A DNA stretch of 64,000 nt from Xylanibacter ruminicola Ga6B6 (lineage in GTDB: Bacteria > Bacteroidota > Bacteroidia > Bacteroidales > Bacteroidaceae). Location: assembly GCF_000687715.1 (NCBI RefSeq), contig NZ_JHXD01000019.1, positions 1-64,000 of the forward strand, given 5' to 3'. Shown here one piece after another: positions 8,683-17,823 of the stretch. Under the pieces are notes generated by a model. That model searched no databases, was not told the origin of the DNA, and saw only the letters and a list, made by a program, of their open reading frames with translations. Numbering within the stretch: the stretch's first letter is position 1; each line of letters begins with the position of its first letter. The position numbers and the translations under genes were made by a program.

Positions 8683-9771
8683 ATGTTCGATTTTTCTATA
8701 TTTACAACATGGTTCGACGCTCTCCTGCGCGATACACTCGGCTTGGGAGATTTCTGGTCGATATTGATTGAGTGCGTGCTGGTTGGCGCTGGTATCCTGG
8801 CTGGATATGCGCTGATTGCCATGCTGATGATTATGATGGAGCGCTGGGTATGCGCTTATTTCCAGTGCCGCCTGGGACCTACCCGTGTAGGTTTCCACGG
8901 TACCCTGCAGATTTTTGCCGACGTACTGAAGATGCTCGTCAAGGAGATTTTCTTCGTGGATCGTGCCGATAAGCTGCTGTATGCTGTAGCACCACTGCTG
9001 GTGATCATTGCTTCGGTTGGAACCTTCAGCTTCCTGCCTTGGAACAATGGTGCCCATGTGCTCGACTTTAATGTAGGTATCTTCCTGGTAACTGCCATCT
9101 CATCTATTGGTGTGGTAGGTATCTTCCTGGCTGGTTGGGGTTCGAACAACAAGTATTCGGTGGTTTCGGCCATGCGTGCTGCTGTTCAGATGATCTCGTA
9201 CGAGATGTCGCTCTGCCTCTGCTTGATTACTGCTGTGATCCTGACAGGTACCATGCAGATGAGTGGTATCGTAGAGGCTCAGACAGGTGCCTTCAAGTGG
9301 TTGATCTTCCAGGGTCATATCCCTGCCATCATCGCCTTTGTGGTGTTCCTGATTGCAGGTAATGCCGAGGCTAACCGTGGTCCCTTTGATATGGCTGAGG
9401 CTGAGAGTGAGCTGACCGCCGGTCACCACACTGAGTACTCGGGTATGGGCTTCGGTTTCTTCTACCTGGCTGAGTTCCTGAACCTCTTTATTATTGCAGG
9501 ACTGGCTTCGGCTGTGTTCCTGGGTGGTTGGGCGCCTATCAACATTGGTGTTGACGCCTTTGATACCGTGATGAACTACATCCCCGGTATCGTATGGTTC
9601 TTTGGCAAGACCCTGCTGGTAGTATGGTTGCTGATGTGGGTGAAGTGGACTTTCCCACGCCTGCGTATCGACCAGATCCTGAAGCTGGAGTGGAAGTACT
9701 TGATGCCTCTGGGATTGATTAACCTTGTGCTGATGACTATAGTTGTAGCTTTAGGTTTATATATTAAATAA
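8683..9771 (+). CDS. nuoH: NADH-quinone oxidoreductase subunit H
   Basis: The 362-residue membrane subunit has eight or more helices. GPTRVGFHGTLQ near residue 65 and the NRGPFDMAEAESELTAG loop carry the acidic residues lining the quinone channel. It anchors the peripheral arm to the membrane arm. It starts two bases after the nuoCD stop. Confidence 0.95.
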   Translation: MFDFSIFTTWFDALLRDTLGLGDFWSILIECVLVGAGILAGYALIAMLMIMMERWVCAYFQCRLGPTRVGFHGTLQIFADVLKMLVKEIFFVDRADKLLYAVAPLLVIIASVGTFSFLPWNNGAHVLDFNVGIFLVTAISSIGVVGIFLAGWGSNNKYSVVSAMRAAVQMISYEMSLCLCLITAVILTGTMQMSGIVEAQTGAFKWLIFQGHIPAIIAFVVFLIAGNAEANRGPFDMAEAESELTAGHHTEYSGMGFGFFYLAEFLNLFIIAGLASAVFLGGWAPINIGVDAFDTVMNYIPGIVWFFGKTLLVVWLLMWVKWTFPRLRIDQILKLEWKYLMPLGLINLVLMTIVVALGLYIK

Positions 9772-9780
9772 GGTATAGCA

Positions 9781-10326
9781 ATGGAAGATAACAAAACATA
9801 TTTCGGAGAAATCGGACACGGCCTGAAGACTTTGGCTACAGGTATGAAGATTACTTGGAAGGAGTATTTCAAGGATTTCTTCACCAATAAGTCGACAGAG
9901 CAGTATCCCGAAAACCGCAAGACTACACTGCACGTATCAAAGCGTCACCGTGGTCGCTTGACCTTCAAGCGCAACGAGGACGGCAGCTACAAGTGTACCG
10001 CTTGCACATTGTGCGAAAAGGCCTGTCCTAACGGAACCATCAAGATTACTGCCCACATGGCTGAGGATCCTGAGACAGGTAAGAAGAAGAAGGTGCTGGA
10101 TGATTACGCATACGATCTGGGCGACTGCATGTTCTGCCAGTTGTGTACCAACGCCTGCAACTTCGACGCCATCGAGTTTACAAACGACTTTGAGAACGCT
10201 GTGTTCGACCGCTCTCGTCTGGTGCTGCACCTGAACGAGGAGGTTTACGCTGGCGGCTCTCTGCCCAACCTGATTGAGGGTGGTGCCGAATGGCAGGTCG
10301 GTAAGTTTAACACTAAAACCAAGTAA
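9781..10326 (+). CDS. nuoI: NADH-quinone oxidoreductase subunit I
   Basis: The 181-residue subunit has two ferredoxin-type [4Fe-4S] motifs, CTACTLCEKACP and CMFCQLCTNACN, which carry clusters N6a and N6b. The spacer between the two motifs contains a lysine-rich GKKKK stretch. It passes electrons toward NuoB. With no nuoEFG in this operon, NuoI is the most exposed cluster subunit and the probable docking site for a reduced carrier such as ferredoxin; that is inference. Confidence 0.94.
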   Translation: MEDNKTYFGEIGHGLKTLATGMKITWKEYFKDFFTNKSTEQYPENRKTTLHVSKRHRGRLTFKRNEDGSYKCTACTLCEKACPNGTIKITAHMAEDPETGKKKKVLDDYAYDLGDCMFCQLCTNACNFDAIEFTNDFENAVFDRSRLVLHLNEEVYAGGSLPNLIEGGAEWQVGKFNTKTK

Positions 10327-10332
10327 CGCATT

Positions 10333-10848
10333 ATGGGTAATACAGTTATGTTTATCATTCTCGCGGTATTCATCATTGCTTCGGCACTGATGTGTGTGAC
10401 CACGACGAAGATTATGCGAGCCGCAACATTCATGTTGTTTGTGCTCTTTGGTGTGGCAGGTATCTACTTCCTGCTGGATTACACCTTCCTTGGAGCCGCT
10501 CAGATTAGCGTATATGCCGGTGGCGTTACGATGATCTATGTGTTTGCCATCCAGTTGGTAAGCAAGCGCACCCTTCAGGGTTTGGAGGAGCGAGTTAAGA
10601 GTAGCAAGATGATTACTGGCGCCCTGGCCGCTCTGGCTGGTCTGGTGGTAGTAGGCCTGATTCTGCTTAAGACTGGTTTCTATACACAGGAGATTGCTGG
10701 CGTAGAGGTACCTATGAAGGAGATTGGTACTGCTCTCGTTGGTTCGGGTAAATATCAGTATGTACTGCCTTTCGAGTTCATCTCAGTATTCCTGCTGGCA
10801 TGTATCATCGGTGGCTTGGTTGTAGCAAGAAAGGAGGATAAAGCATGA
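10333..10848 (+). CDS. nuoJ: NADH-quinone oxidoreductase subunit J
   Basis: This 171-residue protein has five predicted helices. The third contains the glycine-rich YAGGVTMIYVFAIQL segment, the pi-bulge helix of NuoJ. It overlaps nuoK by 4 bases (ATGA), which indicates translational coupling. Confidence 0.93.
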   Translation: MGNTVMFIILAVFIIASALMCVTTTKIMRAATFMLFVLFGVAGIYFLLDYTFLGAAQISVYAGGVTMIYVFAIQLVSKRTLQGLEERVKSSKMITGALAALAGLVVVGLILLKTGFYTQEIAGVEVPMKEIGTALVGSGKYQYVLPFEFISVFLLACIIGGLVVARKEDKA

Positions 10849-11153
10849 TTCCAGTAGAATGTTATTTCGCACTGAGTGCCCTGTTGTTCTTTATCGGTGT
10901 ATATGGTTTCACCACACGTCGCAACCTGATTGCCATGCTCATCTCGGTTGAGCTGGTTCTCAACGCCGTTGATATCAACTTTGCCGCCATCAACCGTCTG
11001 CTCTATCCAGAGGGCATGGAGGGCATGTTCATGACACTCTTCGTGATTGGTGTGGCTGCTGCCGAGAGTGCAGTTGCCATCGCTATTATCATCAACGTGT
11101 ATCGCAAGTTCAAGAGCGACAGCGTTGAGGCTATCCAGAATATGAAACGATAA
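10845..11153 (+). CDS. nuoK: NADH-quinone oxidoreductase subunit K
   Basis: The 102-residue protein has three helices. The conserved membrane glutamates of the proton path are visible in SVELVLNAVDINF and AAAESAVAIAI. The stop is followed by a heptanucleotide repeat that runs right up to the nuoL start. Confidence 0.94.
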   Translation: MIPVECYFALSALLFFIGVYGFTTRRNLIAMLISVELVLNAVDINFAAINRLLYPEGMEGMFMTLFVIGVAAAESAVAIAIIINVYRKFKSDSVEAIQNMKR

Positions 11154-11157
11154 GTAG

Positions 11158-11190
11158 TAATTGATAATTGATAATTGAAAATTGATAATT
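11158..11190. repeat. AATTGAT heptanucleotide repeat, nuoK-nuoL
   Basis: About four and a half units of AATTGAT (one variant unit AATTGAA) fill the gap between nuoK and nuoL and end directly at the nuoL ATG. Related arrays lie at 18470, 38915 and 49153. Confidence 0.75.
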
Positions 11191-13179
11191 ATGTTTAGTT
11201 ACACAATATTTATCATGCTTCTGCCACTGCTGTCGTTCATTGTTCTTGGACTGGCTGGCATGAAGATGCAGCATAAGGTGGCCGGACTCATCGGTACCTG
11301 CTCATTGGGAATGGTTACGATACTCTCTTATATCACCGCTTTCCAGTACTTCTTCGGACTGGACCGTGTGAATGGCGTGTATCAGACCTTTGTTCCGTAT
11401 AACTTCACCTGGTTGCCCCTGGGTAACCTGCATTTCGACCTCGGTATCCTGTTGGATCCTATCAGCGTGATGATGCTGATTGTGATCTCGACCGTATCAC
11501 TGATGGTTCATATCTACTCATTCGGCTATATGCATGGTGAGAAGGGATTCCAGCGTTACTACGCCTTCCTCTCACTGTTCACCATGTCGATGCTGGGATT
11601 GGTACTGGCCACCAACATCTTCCAGATGTACATGTTCTGGGAGTTGGTAGGTGTGAGCTCATACCTGCTCATCGGCTTCTACTATCCTTTGAAGCCTGCC
11701 ATCGCTGCCTCAAAGAAGGCATTCATCGTGACCCGCTTTGCCGATATGTTCTTCCTGGTAGGTATCCTGACATTCGGTTACTTCGTTGACTCGTTCAGCT
11801 TTAACTTCGCTGGCGACATCGTGATGGGACAGGGTACCACACCTTTCATCGAGGGTAACCTGGCTAAGGCTGTGGCTGCCGGTGGTTTCATCATTCCTAC
11901 TGCACTGGTACTGATGTTTATCGGTGGTGCCGGTAAGAGTGCCATGTTCCCTCTGCACATCTGGCTGCCCGATGCCATGGAGGGTCCTACACCTGTATCG
12001 GCCCTGATCCACGCTGCTACCATGGTGGTAGCTGGTGTGTTCCAGATTGCACGTATGTTCCCCTTGTGGATTGAGTATGCCCCACAGGCCATGAGCATTG
12101 TGGTTTGGGTAGGTGTCATCACTGCTTTCTATGCCGCTGCTGTGGCTTGCGCCCAGAGCGATATCAAGCGTGTGCTGGCCTTCTCAACCATCTCGCAGAT
12201 TGCCTTCATGATGGTGGCTCTGGGTGTATCACTGCCCGGACACCATGGTGCTATCCTCGATAACCACGCTCAGCTGGGTTATATGGCTGGTATGTTCCAC
12301 CTGTTTACTCATGCTATGTTCAAGGCTTGCCTGTTCCTGGGTGCCGGTTGTATCATCCACGCTGTACACAGCAACGAGATGGCGCTGATGGGTGGCTTGC
12401 GCAAGTACATGCCTATCACACATATCACCTTCCTGATTTCATGTCTGGCCATCGCTGGTATCCCCTTCTTCTCGGGCTTCAGCTCAAAGGATGAGATTAT
12501 CACTGCCTGCATGGAGTACAGTCCGGTGGTAGGTTGGATTATGACTGGTATCGCTGCCATGACCGCCTTCTACATGTTCCGCTTGTACTACGGTATCTTC
12601 TGGGGTACTGAGAACAAGGAGGCTCATGCACATCACACCCCACACGAGGCACCACTCACCATGACAATCCCCTTGATTGTGCTGACAGTGATCACCGTTG
12701 GTGTGGGTGTTTACACTACGATTGCAGGTTTTGCAGAGTGGGGCGGTTCGTTCGGTAGTTTCGTCAGTGCTGCCGGTACTGATTACACCATCCACTTCAA
12801 CATACAGATTGCTGCTACCTCTACTGTGATTGCGATCCTGAGCATCTGTCTGGCCACCTATATCTATAAGGGTGAGCAGCAGCCTATTGCCGACCGCCTG
12901 TATGCTACCTTCCCCAAGCTGCATCGCGCAGCCTACAAGCGTTTCTATCAGGACGAGATCTGGCAGTATGTAACACATCGCATCATCTTCCGTCTGGTAT
13001 CTACACCTATTGCCTGGTTCGACCGTCACGTGGTTGATGGCACCTTTAACTTCCTGGCATGGGGTGCTAACGAGGCTGGTGAGAGTATCCGTAGCTGGCA
13101 GAGTGGCGATGTACGCCAGTATGCCGTATGGTTTATCACGGGTACTGTGGCCCTGACATTAATCCTTTTATGCATCTAA
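11191..13179 (+). CDS. nuoL: NADH-quinone oxidoreductase subunit L
   Basis: The 662-residue antiporter-like proton pump is the distal subunit of the membrane arm. It carries a Glu in FWELVGVSSYLLIGFY, Lys in GGAGKSAMFPLH and the LPDAMEGPTPVSALIHAATMV helix pair typical of NuoL. A long C-terminal amphipathic helix is likely in the last 100 residues. The ATG at 11191 is preferred; an upstream TTG at 11182 lies in the repeat and would add only MII. Confidence 0.95.
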   Translation: MFSYTIFIMLLPLLSFIVLGLAGMKMQHKVAGLIGTCSLGMVTILSYITAFQYFFGLDRVNGVYQTFVPYNFTWLPLGNLHFDLGILLDPISVMMLIVISTVSLMVHIYSFGYMHGEKGFQRYYAFLSLFTMSMLGLVLATNIFQMYMFWELVGVSSYLLIGFYYPLKPAIAASKKAFIVTRFADMFFLVGILTFGYFVDSFSFNFAGDIVMGQGTTPFIEGNLAKAVAAGGFIIPTALVLMFIGGAGKSAMFPLHIWLPDAMEGPTPVSALIHAATMVVAGVFQIARMFPLWIEYAPQAMSIVVWVGVITAFYAAAVACAQSDIKRVLAFSTISQIAFMMVALGVSLPGHHGAILDNHAQLGYMAGMFHLFTHAMFKACLFLGAGCIIHAVHSNEMALMGGLRKYMPITHITFLISCLAIAGIPFFSGFSSKDEIITACMEYSPVVGWIMTGIAAMTAFYMFRLYYGIFWGTENKEAHAHHTPHEAPLTMTIPLIVLTVITVGVGVYTTIAGFAEWGGSFGSFVSAAGTDYTIHFNIQIAATSTVIAILSICLATYIYKGEQQPIADRLYATFPKLHRAAYKRFYQDEIWQYVTHRIIFRLVSTPIAWFDRHVVDGTFNFLAWGANEAGESIRSWQSGDVRQYAVWFITGTVALTLILLCI

Positions 13180-13183
13180 AGAT

Positions 13184-14704
13184 ATGAGTATATTAAGTAT
13201 TTTCGTAATAATTCCAGCCCTGATGCTGGTGGGCCTCTGGCTGGCCAAGAACGTTAATCAGGTGCGTGGTGTGATGGTAACGGGAGCTTCGTGTCTGTTG
13301 GCCCTCTCTGTCTGGTTAACCATCTACTTTATTCAGGAGCGTGCAGCAGGTAACACAGCCGAGATGCTGCTCACCTATAGCACGCCTTGGTTCAAGCCTT
13401 TGAATATCGCTTACAGCGTTGGTGTCGACGGTATCTCAGTGGTGATGTTGCTGCTTTCTAGCATCATCGTGTTCACCGGTACCTTTGCCTCATGGCAGCT
13501 GAAGCCACTCACCAAGGAGTACTTCTTGTGGTTCACCCTGCTTTCTACGGGTGTGTATGGCTTCTTTATCTCTACCGACCTGTTCACTATGTTTATGTTC
13601 TACGAGGTGGCTCTGATTCCTATGTACCTGTTGATTGGTGTATGGGGTTCAGGTCGCAAGGAGTACTCGGCCATGAAGCTTACCCTGATGCTGATGGGAG
13701 GCTCGGCCCTGTTGATCCTTGGCTTGCTGGGTATCTACTACTTCAACGGTATCTACAGCGGCAACTACACCTTCGAGTTGACTACGATTGCAGCTAACCA
13801 CTGCATTCCTGGACATATCCAGAACATCTTCTTCCCCTTCATCTTCATCGGATTCGGTGTGCTGGGCGCCCTGTTCCCATTCCACACATGGAGCCCCGAT
13901 GGTCACGCTTCAGCCCCTACAGCCGTATCAATGCTGCACGCTGGTGTACTGATGAAGTTGGGAGGTTACGGTTGCTTCCGTGTAGCCATGTATCTGTTGC
14001 CTGAGGCTGCTCAGGATCTCTCGTGGATCTTCCTCATCCTCACCACTATCTCAGTGGTTTACGGTGCCCTCTCTGCCTGCGTACAGACCGACCTGAAGTA
14101 TATCAATGCTTACTCTTCGGTTTCGCACTGCGGACTGGTACTGTTTGCCCTGCTGATGATGAGTCAGACTGCTGTGACCGGCGCTGTGCTGCAGATGCTC
14201 TCACACGGTCTGATGACAGCCCTGTTCTTCGCCCTCATCGGTATGATCTACGGTCGTACACATACCCGTGACATCCGCGAGCTGGCTGGATTGATGAAGA
14301 TTATGCCTTTCCTGGCTGTTGGCTATGTCATCGCCGGTCTGGCTAACCTTGGTTTGCCTGGTTTCTCTGGTTTCATTGCCGAGATGACCATCTTCGTAGG
14401 TTCGTTTGGTGCTCACCCACTCAGTGGCGACCCCAACACCTCGTTCCGCATGGTGGCTACCATCATCGCATGTATGTCGATTGTTGTAACAGCAGTTTAC
14501 ATCCTGCGTGTGGTTGGTAAGATTCTGTATGGCGAGGTAGAGAACAAGCACTTCCTCGAGCTCACCGATGCTACATGGGATGAGCGCGTGGCTGTTATCT
14601 GCCTGATTTTCTGTGTGGCCGGTCTGGGTTCGTTCCCATTCTGGGTAAGCGATATGATTTCGCCTGCAGCAGGTACAATCTTGGAGTCAATTGGTGTAAT
14701 GTAA
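13184..14704 (+). CDS. nuoM: NADH-quinone oxidoreductase subunit M
   Basis: This 506-residue proton-pumping subunit is homologous to Mrp antiporters. It has FYEVALIPMYLLIG with the conserved Glu, HTWSPDGHASAPTAVSMLHAGVLMK and DLKYINAYSSVSH with the conserved Lys residues. It starts four bases after the nuoL stop. Confidence 0.95.
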   Translation: MSILSIFVIIPALMLVGLWLAKNVNQVRGVMVTGASCLLALSVWLTIYFIQERAAGNTAEMLLTYSTPWFKPLNIAYSVGVDGISVVMLLLSSIIVFTGTFASWQLKPLTKEYFLWFTLLSTGVYGFFISTDLFTMFMFYEVALIPMYLLIGVWGSGRKEYSAMKLTLMLMGGSALLILGLLGIYYFNGIYSGNYTFELTTIAANHCIPGHIQNIFFPFIFIGFGVLGALFPFHTWSPDGHASAPTAVSMLHAGVLMKLGGYGCFRVAMYLLPEAAQDLSWIFLILTTISVVYGALSACVQTDLKYINAYSSVSHCGLVLFALLMMSQTAVTGAVLQMLSHGLMTALFFALIGMIYGRTHTRDIRELAGLMKIMPFLAVGYVIAGLANLGLPGFSGFIAEMTIFVGSFGAHPLSGDPNTSFRMVATIIACMSIVVTAVYILRVVGKILYGEVENKHFLELTDATWDERVAVICLIFCVAGLGSFPFWVSDMISPAAGTILESIGVM

Positions 14705-14724
14705 AGTAAGGAGGTAGAAAAGAT

Positions 14725-16164
14725 ATGAATTATTCTGATTTCTTACAGATGACGCCAGAGGTATTTCTGGTTATAACGTTGATCATCGCGTTCTTTGCTG
14801 ACTTCTGTCTGTTTAAGAGCGAGTCGAAAACAAATATCCTTGGTTCTGCTTTGGCAGGTCCACTGGTTATCGTGCTGGGTACATGTGTCTTAGCTGCTTC
14901 AAACCATCCAGAGCCCATTAGTGCTTTTGGTGGACTGTATGTAGTCACACCAGCCATCAATGTGATGAAGGCGATCCTTACCTTCGGTACATTGGTCGTA
15001 GTTATTATGGCCCAGAAGTGGGTTGAGAGCCAGAAGCGCCTTGCTGGCGAGTTCTACATGCTGATCGTGAGCACCCTGCTGGGTATGTTCATGATGATGT
15101 CGTCAGGCTCGTTCCTGCTGTTCTTCTTAGGCTTGGAGATGGCTTCAGTGCCCCTGGCCTGTATGGTGGCTTTCGATCGTCATCGCAAGGAGAGTGCCGA
15201 AGGAGCCGCCAAGTACATTCTGGTAGCTACCTTCTCAAGCGGTGTGATGCTGTTCGGTATCTCATTCATCTACGCTGCTACAGGTACACTGTACTTCGAC
15301 GATGTTTGTGCCGCCGTATCTAACTCGCCCCTGTGCATCATGGGTCTGGTATTCTTCTTCAGTGGTCTGGGCTTCAAGATTTCGTTGGTGCCTTTCCACT
15401 TCTGGACAGCCGATACCTATCAGGGTGCGCCTACACCAGTTACCGGTTACCTGAGTGTCATCTCTAAGGGTGCTGCTGCCATCACACTGTGCACCATCCT
15501 GATGAAGGCCTTCGCGCCTATGGTTGAGTACTGGAACTACATGCTCTATATCGTTATCGTGCTCTCAATCACCGTGGCCAACCTGTTTGCCATCCGTCAG
15601 AGCGAGCTCAAGCGCTTCATGGCGTTCAGCTCTATATCACAGGCCGGTTATATCATGCTGGCAGTGGTAGGCAATGGTCAGCTGGGTGTAGCCGCACTTA
15701 CTTACTACGTGCTGGTTTACATCGTAGCCAATATGGCCGTGTTCACCGTTATCAACGTGGTAGAGCAGAATAACAATGGTCGTACCGATATGGCTGCTTA
15801 CAACGGCTTCTATCAGACCAACCCCAAGCTGTCGTTCCTCATGACGCTGGCTCTGTTCTCGTTGGCTGGTATTCCACCTTTTGCAGGTATGTTCTCTAAG
15901 TTCTTTGTGTTCATGGCAGGTGTGCAGAATGGCGAGCCCATGGCCTATGGCGTGGTATTTATCGCCTTGGTTAACACCGTAGTATCACTTTACTACTATC
16001 TGCTCATTGTCAAGGCCATGTACATCACCAAGACCGACAGTCCACTGCCCACATTCCAGAGCGATGCTAATACCAAGATGGCCCTGGCCATCTGCACGGC
16101 AGGTATCGCCCTGTTCGGCGTAGCAAGCTGCGTTTACGAGTGGATTGCCGCCGCTGGTATTTGA
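14725..16164 (+). CDS. nuoN: NADH-quinone oxidoreductase subunit N
   Basis: The 479-residue proton-pumping subunit is the last gene of the nuo operon. Conserved segments include FFLGLEMASVPL (Glu), PFHFWTADTYQGAPTPVTGYLSV and SELKRFMAFSSISQAGY (Lys). It is followed by a strong terminator, so the operon ends here without nuoE, nuoF or nuoG. Confidence 0.95.
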   Translation: MNYSDFLQMTPEVFLVITLIIAFFADFCLFKSESKTNILGSALAGPLVIVLGTCVLAASNHPEPISAFGGLYVVTPAINVMKAILTFGTLVVVIMAQKWVESQKRLAGEFYMLIVSTLLGMFMMMSSGSFLLFFLGLEMASVPLACMVAFDRHRKESAEGAAKYILVATFSSGVMLFGISFIYAATGTLYFDDVCAAVSNSPLCIMGLVFFFSGLGFKISLVPFHFWTADTYQGAPTPVTGYLSVISKGAAAITLCTILMKAFAPMVEYWNYMLYIVIVLSITVANLFAIRQSELKRFMAFSSISQAGYIMLAVVGNGQLGVAALTYYVLVYIVANMAVFTVINVVEQNNNGRTDMAAYNGFYQTNPKLSFLMTLALFSLAGIPPFAGMFSKFFVFMAGVQNGEPMAYGVVFIALVNTVVSLYYYLLIVKAMYITKTDSPLPTFQSDANTKMALAICTAGIALFGVASCVYEWIAAAGI

Positions 16165-16197
16165 TAACACAGTTTTCGGATAAATAAATATTCAGAG

Positions 16198-16232
16198 TCC
16201 CAATTGCCCGTGAGGGTGGTTGGGATTATTTT
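16198..16232 (+). terminator. Terminator of the nuo operon
   Basis: Outer stem TCCCAA (16198-16203) pairs with TTGGGA (16220-16225). Inside it, CCC and GGG close a GTGA loop. A T-rich tail ATTATTTTAT follows. Confidence 0.75.
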
Positions 16233-16247
16233 ATCCTTTCGTTTTAA

Positions 16248-16316
16248 ATATTTTAAACAATAAAACGGGCGATTGTATCGATTTAATGATATTGGTCAAT
16301 AAATTGTTTAAAATAT
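16248..16316. repeat. Perfect 14-bp inverted repeat
   Basis: ATATTTTAAACAAT (16248-16261) is exactly complementary to 16303-16316, with 41 bases between. It lies between the nuo terminator and the small-RNA promoter. It could be a regulator binding site or part of an RNA fold; no function can be read from the sequence. Confidence 0.5.
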
Positions 16317-16359
16317 GTAAATTTCAAGGAAACCCGTCTTTTAGTTGCGGTTTTATGCT

Positions 16360-16367
16360 TACCTTTG
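16360..16367 (+). promoter_or_regulatory. Promoter of the probable small RNA
   Basis: TACCTTTG followed by CA matches the consensus used by the strongest promoters in the window. No gene starts within 290 bases downstream, which points to a non-coding transcript. The -33 element is weak. Confidence 0.6.
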
Positions 16368-16370
16368 CAT

Positions 16371-16520
16371 CACGAAAATAGATTGGGTGTTTAGTATTAA
16401 TAAAAGTATAGTAGAATTTTAAGAGAAAAGTAGGAAGTTTATCTTCTATAAAGATCTATCAGTCCATTAATTTTTTGATATCTGAAGGGGTGTGCGCCGT
16501 GAGGCACGCACCCTTTTGCT
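16371..16520 (+). ncRNA. Probable small RNA of about 150 nt
   Basis: A consensus promoter (16360) and a strong intrinsic terminator (16488-16520) bracket about 150 bases with no credible start codon or reading frame. The transcript would begin near 16371. The size and arrangement would fit a structured housekeeping RNA such as a 6S-like RNA, but I cannot confirm a family from the sequence alone. It lies between nuoN and asnA, and asnA has its own promoter downstream, so it is not an asnA leader. Confidence 0.5.
16488..16520 (+). terminator. Terminator of the probable small RNA
   Basis: An 11-bp stem starts GGGTGTGCGCC and is closed by a GTGA tetraloop (16499-16502), with one G-U pair and one C-A mismatch. 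TTTTGCTTTT follows. Confidence 0.85.
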
Positions 16521-16608
16521 TTTCTATAACCGGTCAGGTGTAAGGTGTCAAAAAGTTAGTAATAATCAATGTATTTGTGTCATTTTGCAAAAATATTCTC
16601 AATTTTGC

Positions 16609-16638
16609 TTGCATATTTGATAAAAATGTGTACCTTTG
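16609..16638 (+). promoter_or_regulatory. Promoter of asnA
   Basis: TTG (16609-16611), 19 bases, then TACCTTTG (16631-16638) form the -33/-7 pair. The leader to the ATG at 16666 is about 25 nt. Confidence 0.75.
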
Positions 16639-16665
16639 CACGCAAAATTATCATAAACGATTAAA

Positions 16666-17703
16666 ATGGGACAAGTAATTAAACCCGTGATGTACGAACC
16701 GCTGCTGGATATGAAGCAGACGGAACAGGGTATTAAACTGATAAAGGAGTTCTTTCAACAGAACCTGTCGACAGAACTGAGATTGAGACGTGTAACAGCA
16801 CCACTGTTTGTGTTGAAAGGACTGGGTATTAACGACGACCTGAACGGTGTGGAGCGCCCTGTGAGCTTCCCCATCAAGGATCTGGGTGATGCCAAGGCCG
16901 AGGTGGTACACTCGCTGGCTAAGTGGAAGCGCTTGAGTCTGGCTGAGTACAAGATTGAGCCAGGCTATGGTATCTATACCGATATGAACGCTATCCGTGC
17001 TGATGAGGAGCTTGACAACCTACACTCGTTGTACGTGGACCAGTGGGACTGGGAGGCTGTAATCCGTAAGGAAGATCGCACCCTGGCATTCCTGAAGAAC
17101 ATTGTGGAGCGTATCTATGCGGCCATCCGCCGTACAGAGTATCTTACCTGCGAGACTTATCCGCAGATAAAGCCTTTCCTGCCCGAGAAGATACACTTTG
17201 TACATGCCGAGGAGCTGGTAGAGATGTATCCCGACAAGACACCTAAGGAGCGCGAGGATGCCATCTGCGAGCAGTATGGTGCCGTATTTATTATAGGTAT
17301 AGGTGGCAAGTTGAGTGACGGCAAGAAGCACGACGGACGTGCACCAGACTATGACGACTGGAGCACCACAGCTGAGGACGGACGCAAGGGACTGAATGGT
17401 GATATACTGATATGGTACCCTGTGCTGGGACGTAGCTTTGAGCTGTCGAGTATGGGTATACGTGTGGATAAGGAGAGCTTGTTGCGCCAGTTGAAGCTGG
17501 AAGGCAAAGAGGAGCGCGAGCAGCTTTACTTCCACCAGCAGCTGCTGAACGACAAGCTGCCACTGAGCATTGGTGGTGGTATCGGTCAAAGCCGACTCTG
17601 TATGGTATTGCTACACAAGGGACATATCGGCGAGATTCAGGCCAGTATCTGGCCTGAGGAAATGCGTAAGCAGTGCAAGGCACTGGGGATGAACCTGATT
17701 TAG
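16666..17703 (+). CDS. asnA: Aspartate-ammonia ligase
   Basis: The 345-residue protein is an AsnA-type asparagine synthetase. It uses ATP and ammonia to make asparagine in the cytoplasm and has a class II aminoacyl-tRNA synthetase-like fold. Motifs include VTAPLFV, RPVSFPIKD, VDQWDWE, the GIRVDKESLL segment and the final GGGIGQSRLCMVLL ATP-binding motif. The length matches the family. It is a single-gene unit with its own promoter. Confidence 0.95.
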   Translation: MGQVIKPVMYEPLLDMKQTEQGIKLIKEFFQQNLSTELRLRRVTAPLFVLKGLGINDDLNGVERPVSFPIKDLGDAKAEVVHSLAKWKRLSLAEYKIEPGYGIYTDMNAIRADEELDNLHSLYVDQWDWEAVIRKEDRTLAFLKNIVERIYAAIRRTEYLTCETYPQIKPFLPEKIHFVHAEELVEMYPDKTPKEREDAICEQYGAVFIIGIGGKLSDGKKHDGRAPDYDDWSTTAEDGRKGLNGDILIWYPVLGRSFELSSMGIRVDKESLLRQLKLEGKEEREQLYFHQQLLNDKLPLSIGGGIGQSRLCMVLLHKGHIGEIQASIWPEEMRKQCKALGMNLI

Positions 17704-17769
17704 TTAGAACCCATGAAGGAATGGGTGTATCATTTTACGCTGAAATAATTGACCTATCATATTTTTAAC

Positions 17770-17820
17770 ACGGATTAATCTAAAATTTCGACGAGAAATT
17801 GAGGTTAATCCGTTTTCTTT
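17770..17820 (+). terminator. Terminator between asnA and purH
   Basis: ACGGATTAA (17770-17778) pairs with TTAATCCGT (17805-17813), with an inner AATTTC/GAAATT stem and a TTTTCTTTTT tail. It lies just before the next promoter. Confidence 0.75.
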
Positions 17821-17823
17821 TTG

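Larger units (their letters stand above)
16165..16665. other. 500-base intergenic region, nuoN to asnA
   Basis: The region has no protein gene. From left to right it holds the nuo terminator (16198-16232), a perfect 14-bp inverted repeat (16248-16261 and 16303-16316), a TACCTTTG promoter (16360), a probable small RNA ending at a strong terminator (to about 16520), and the asnA promoter (16631). Confidence 0.7.
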
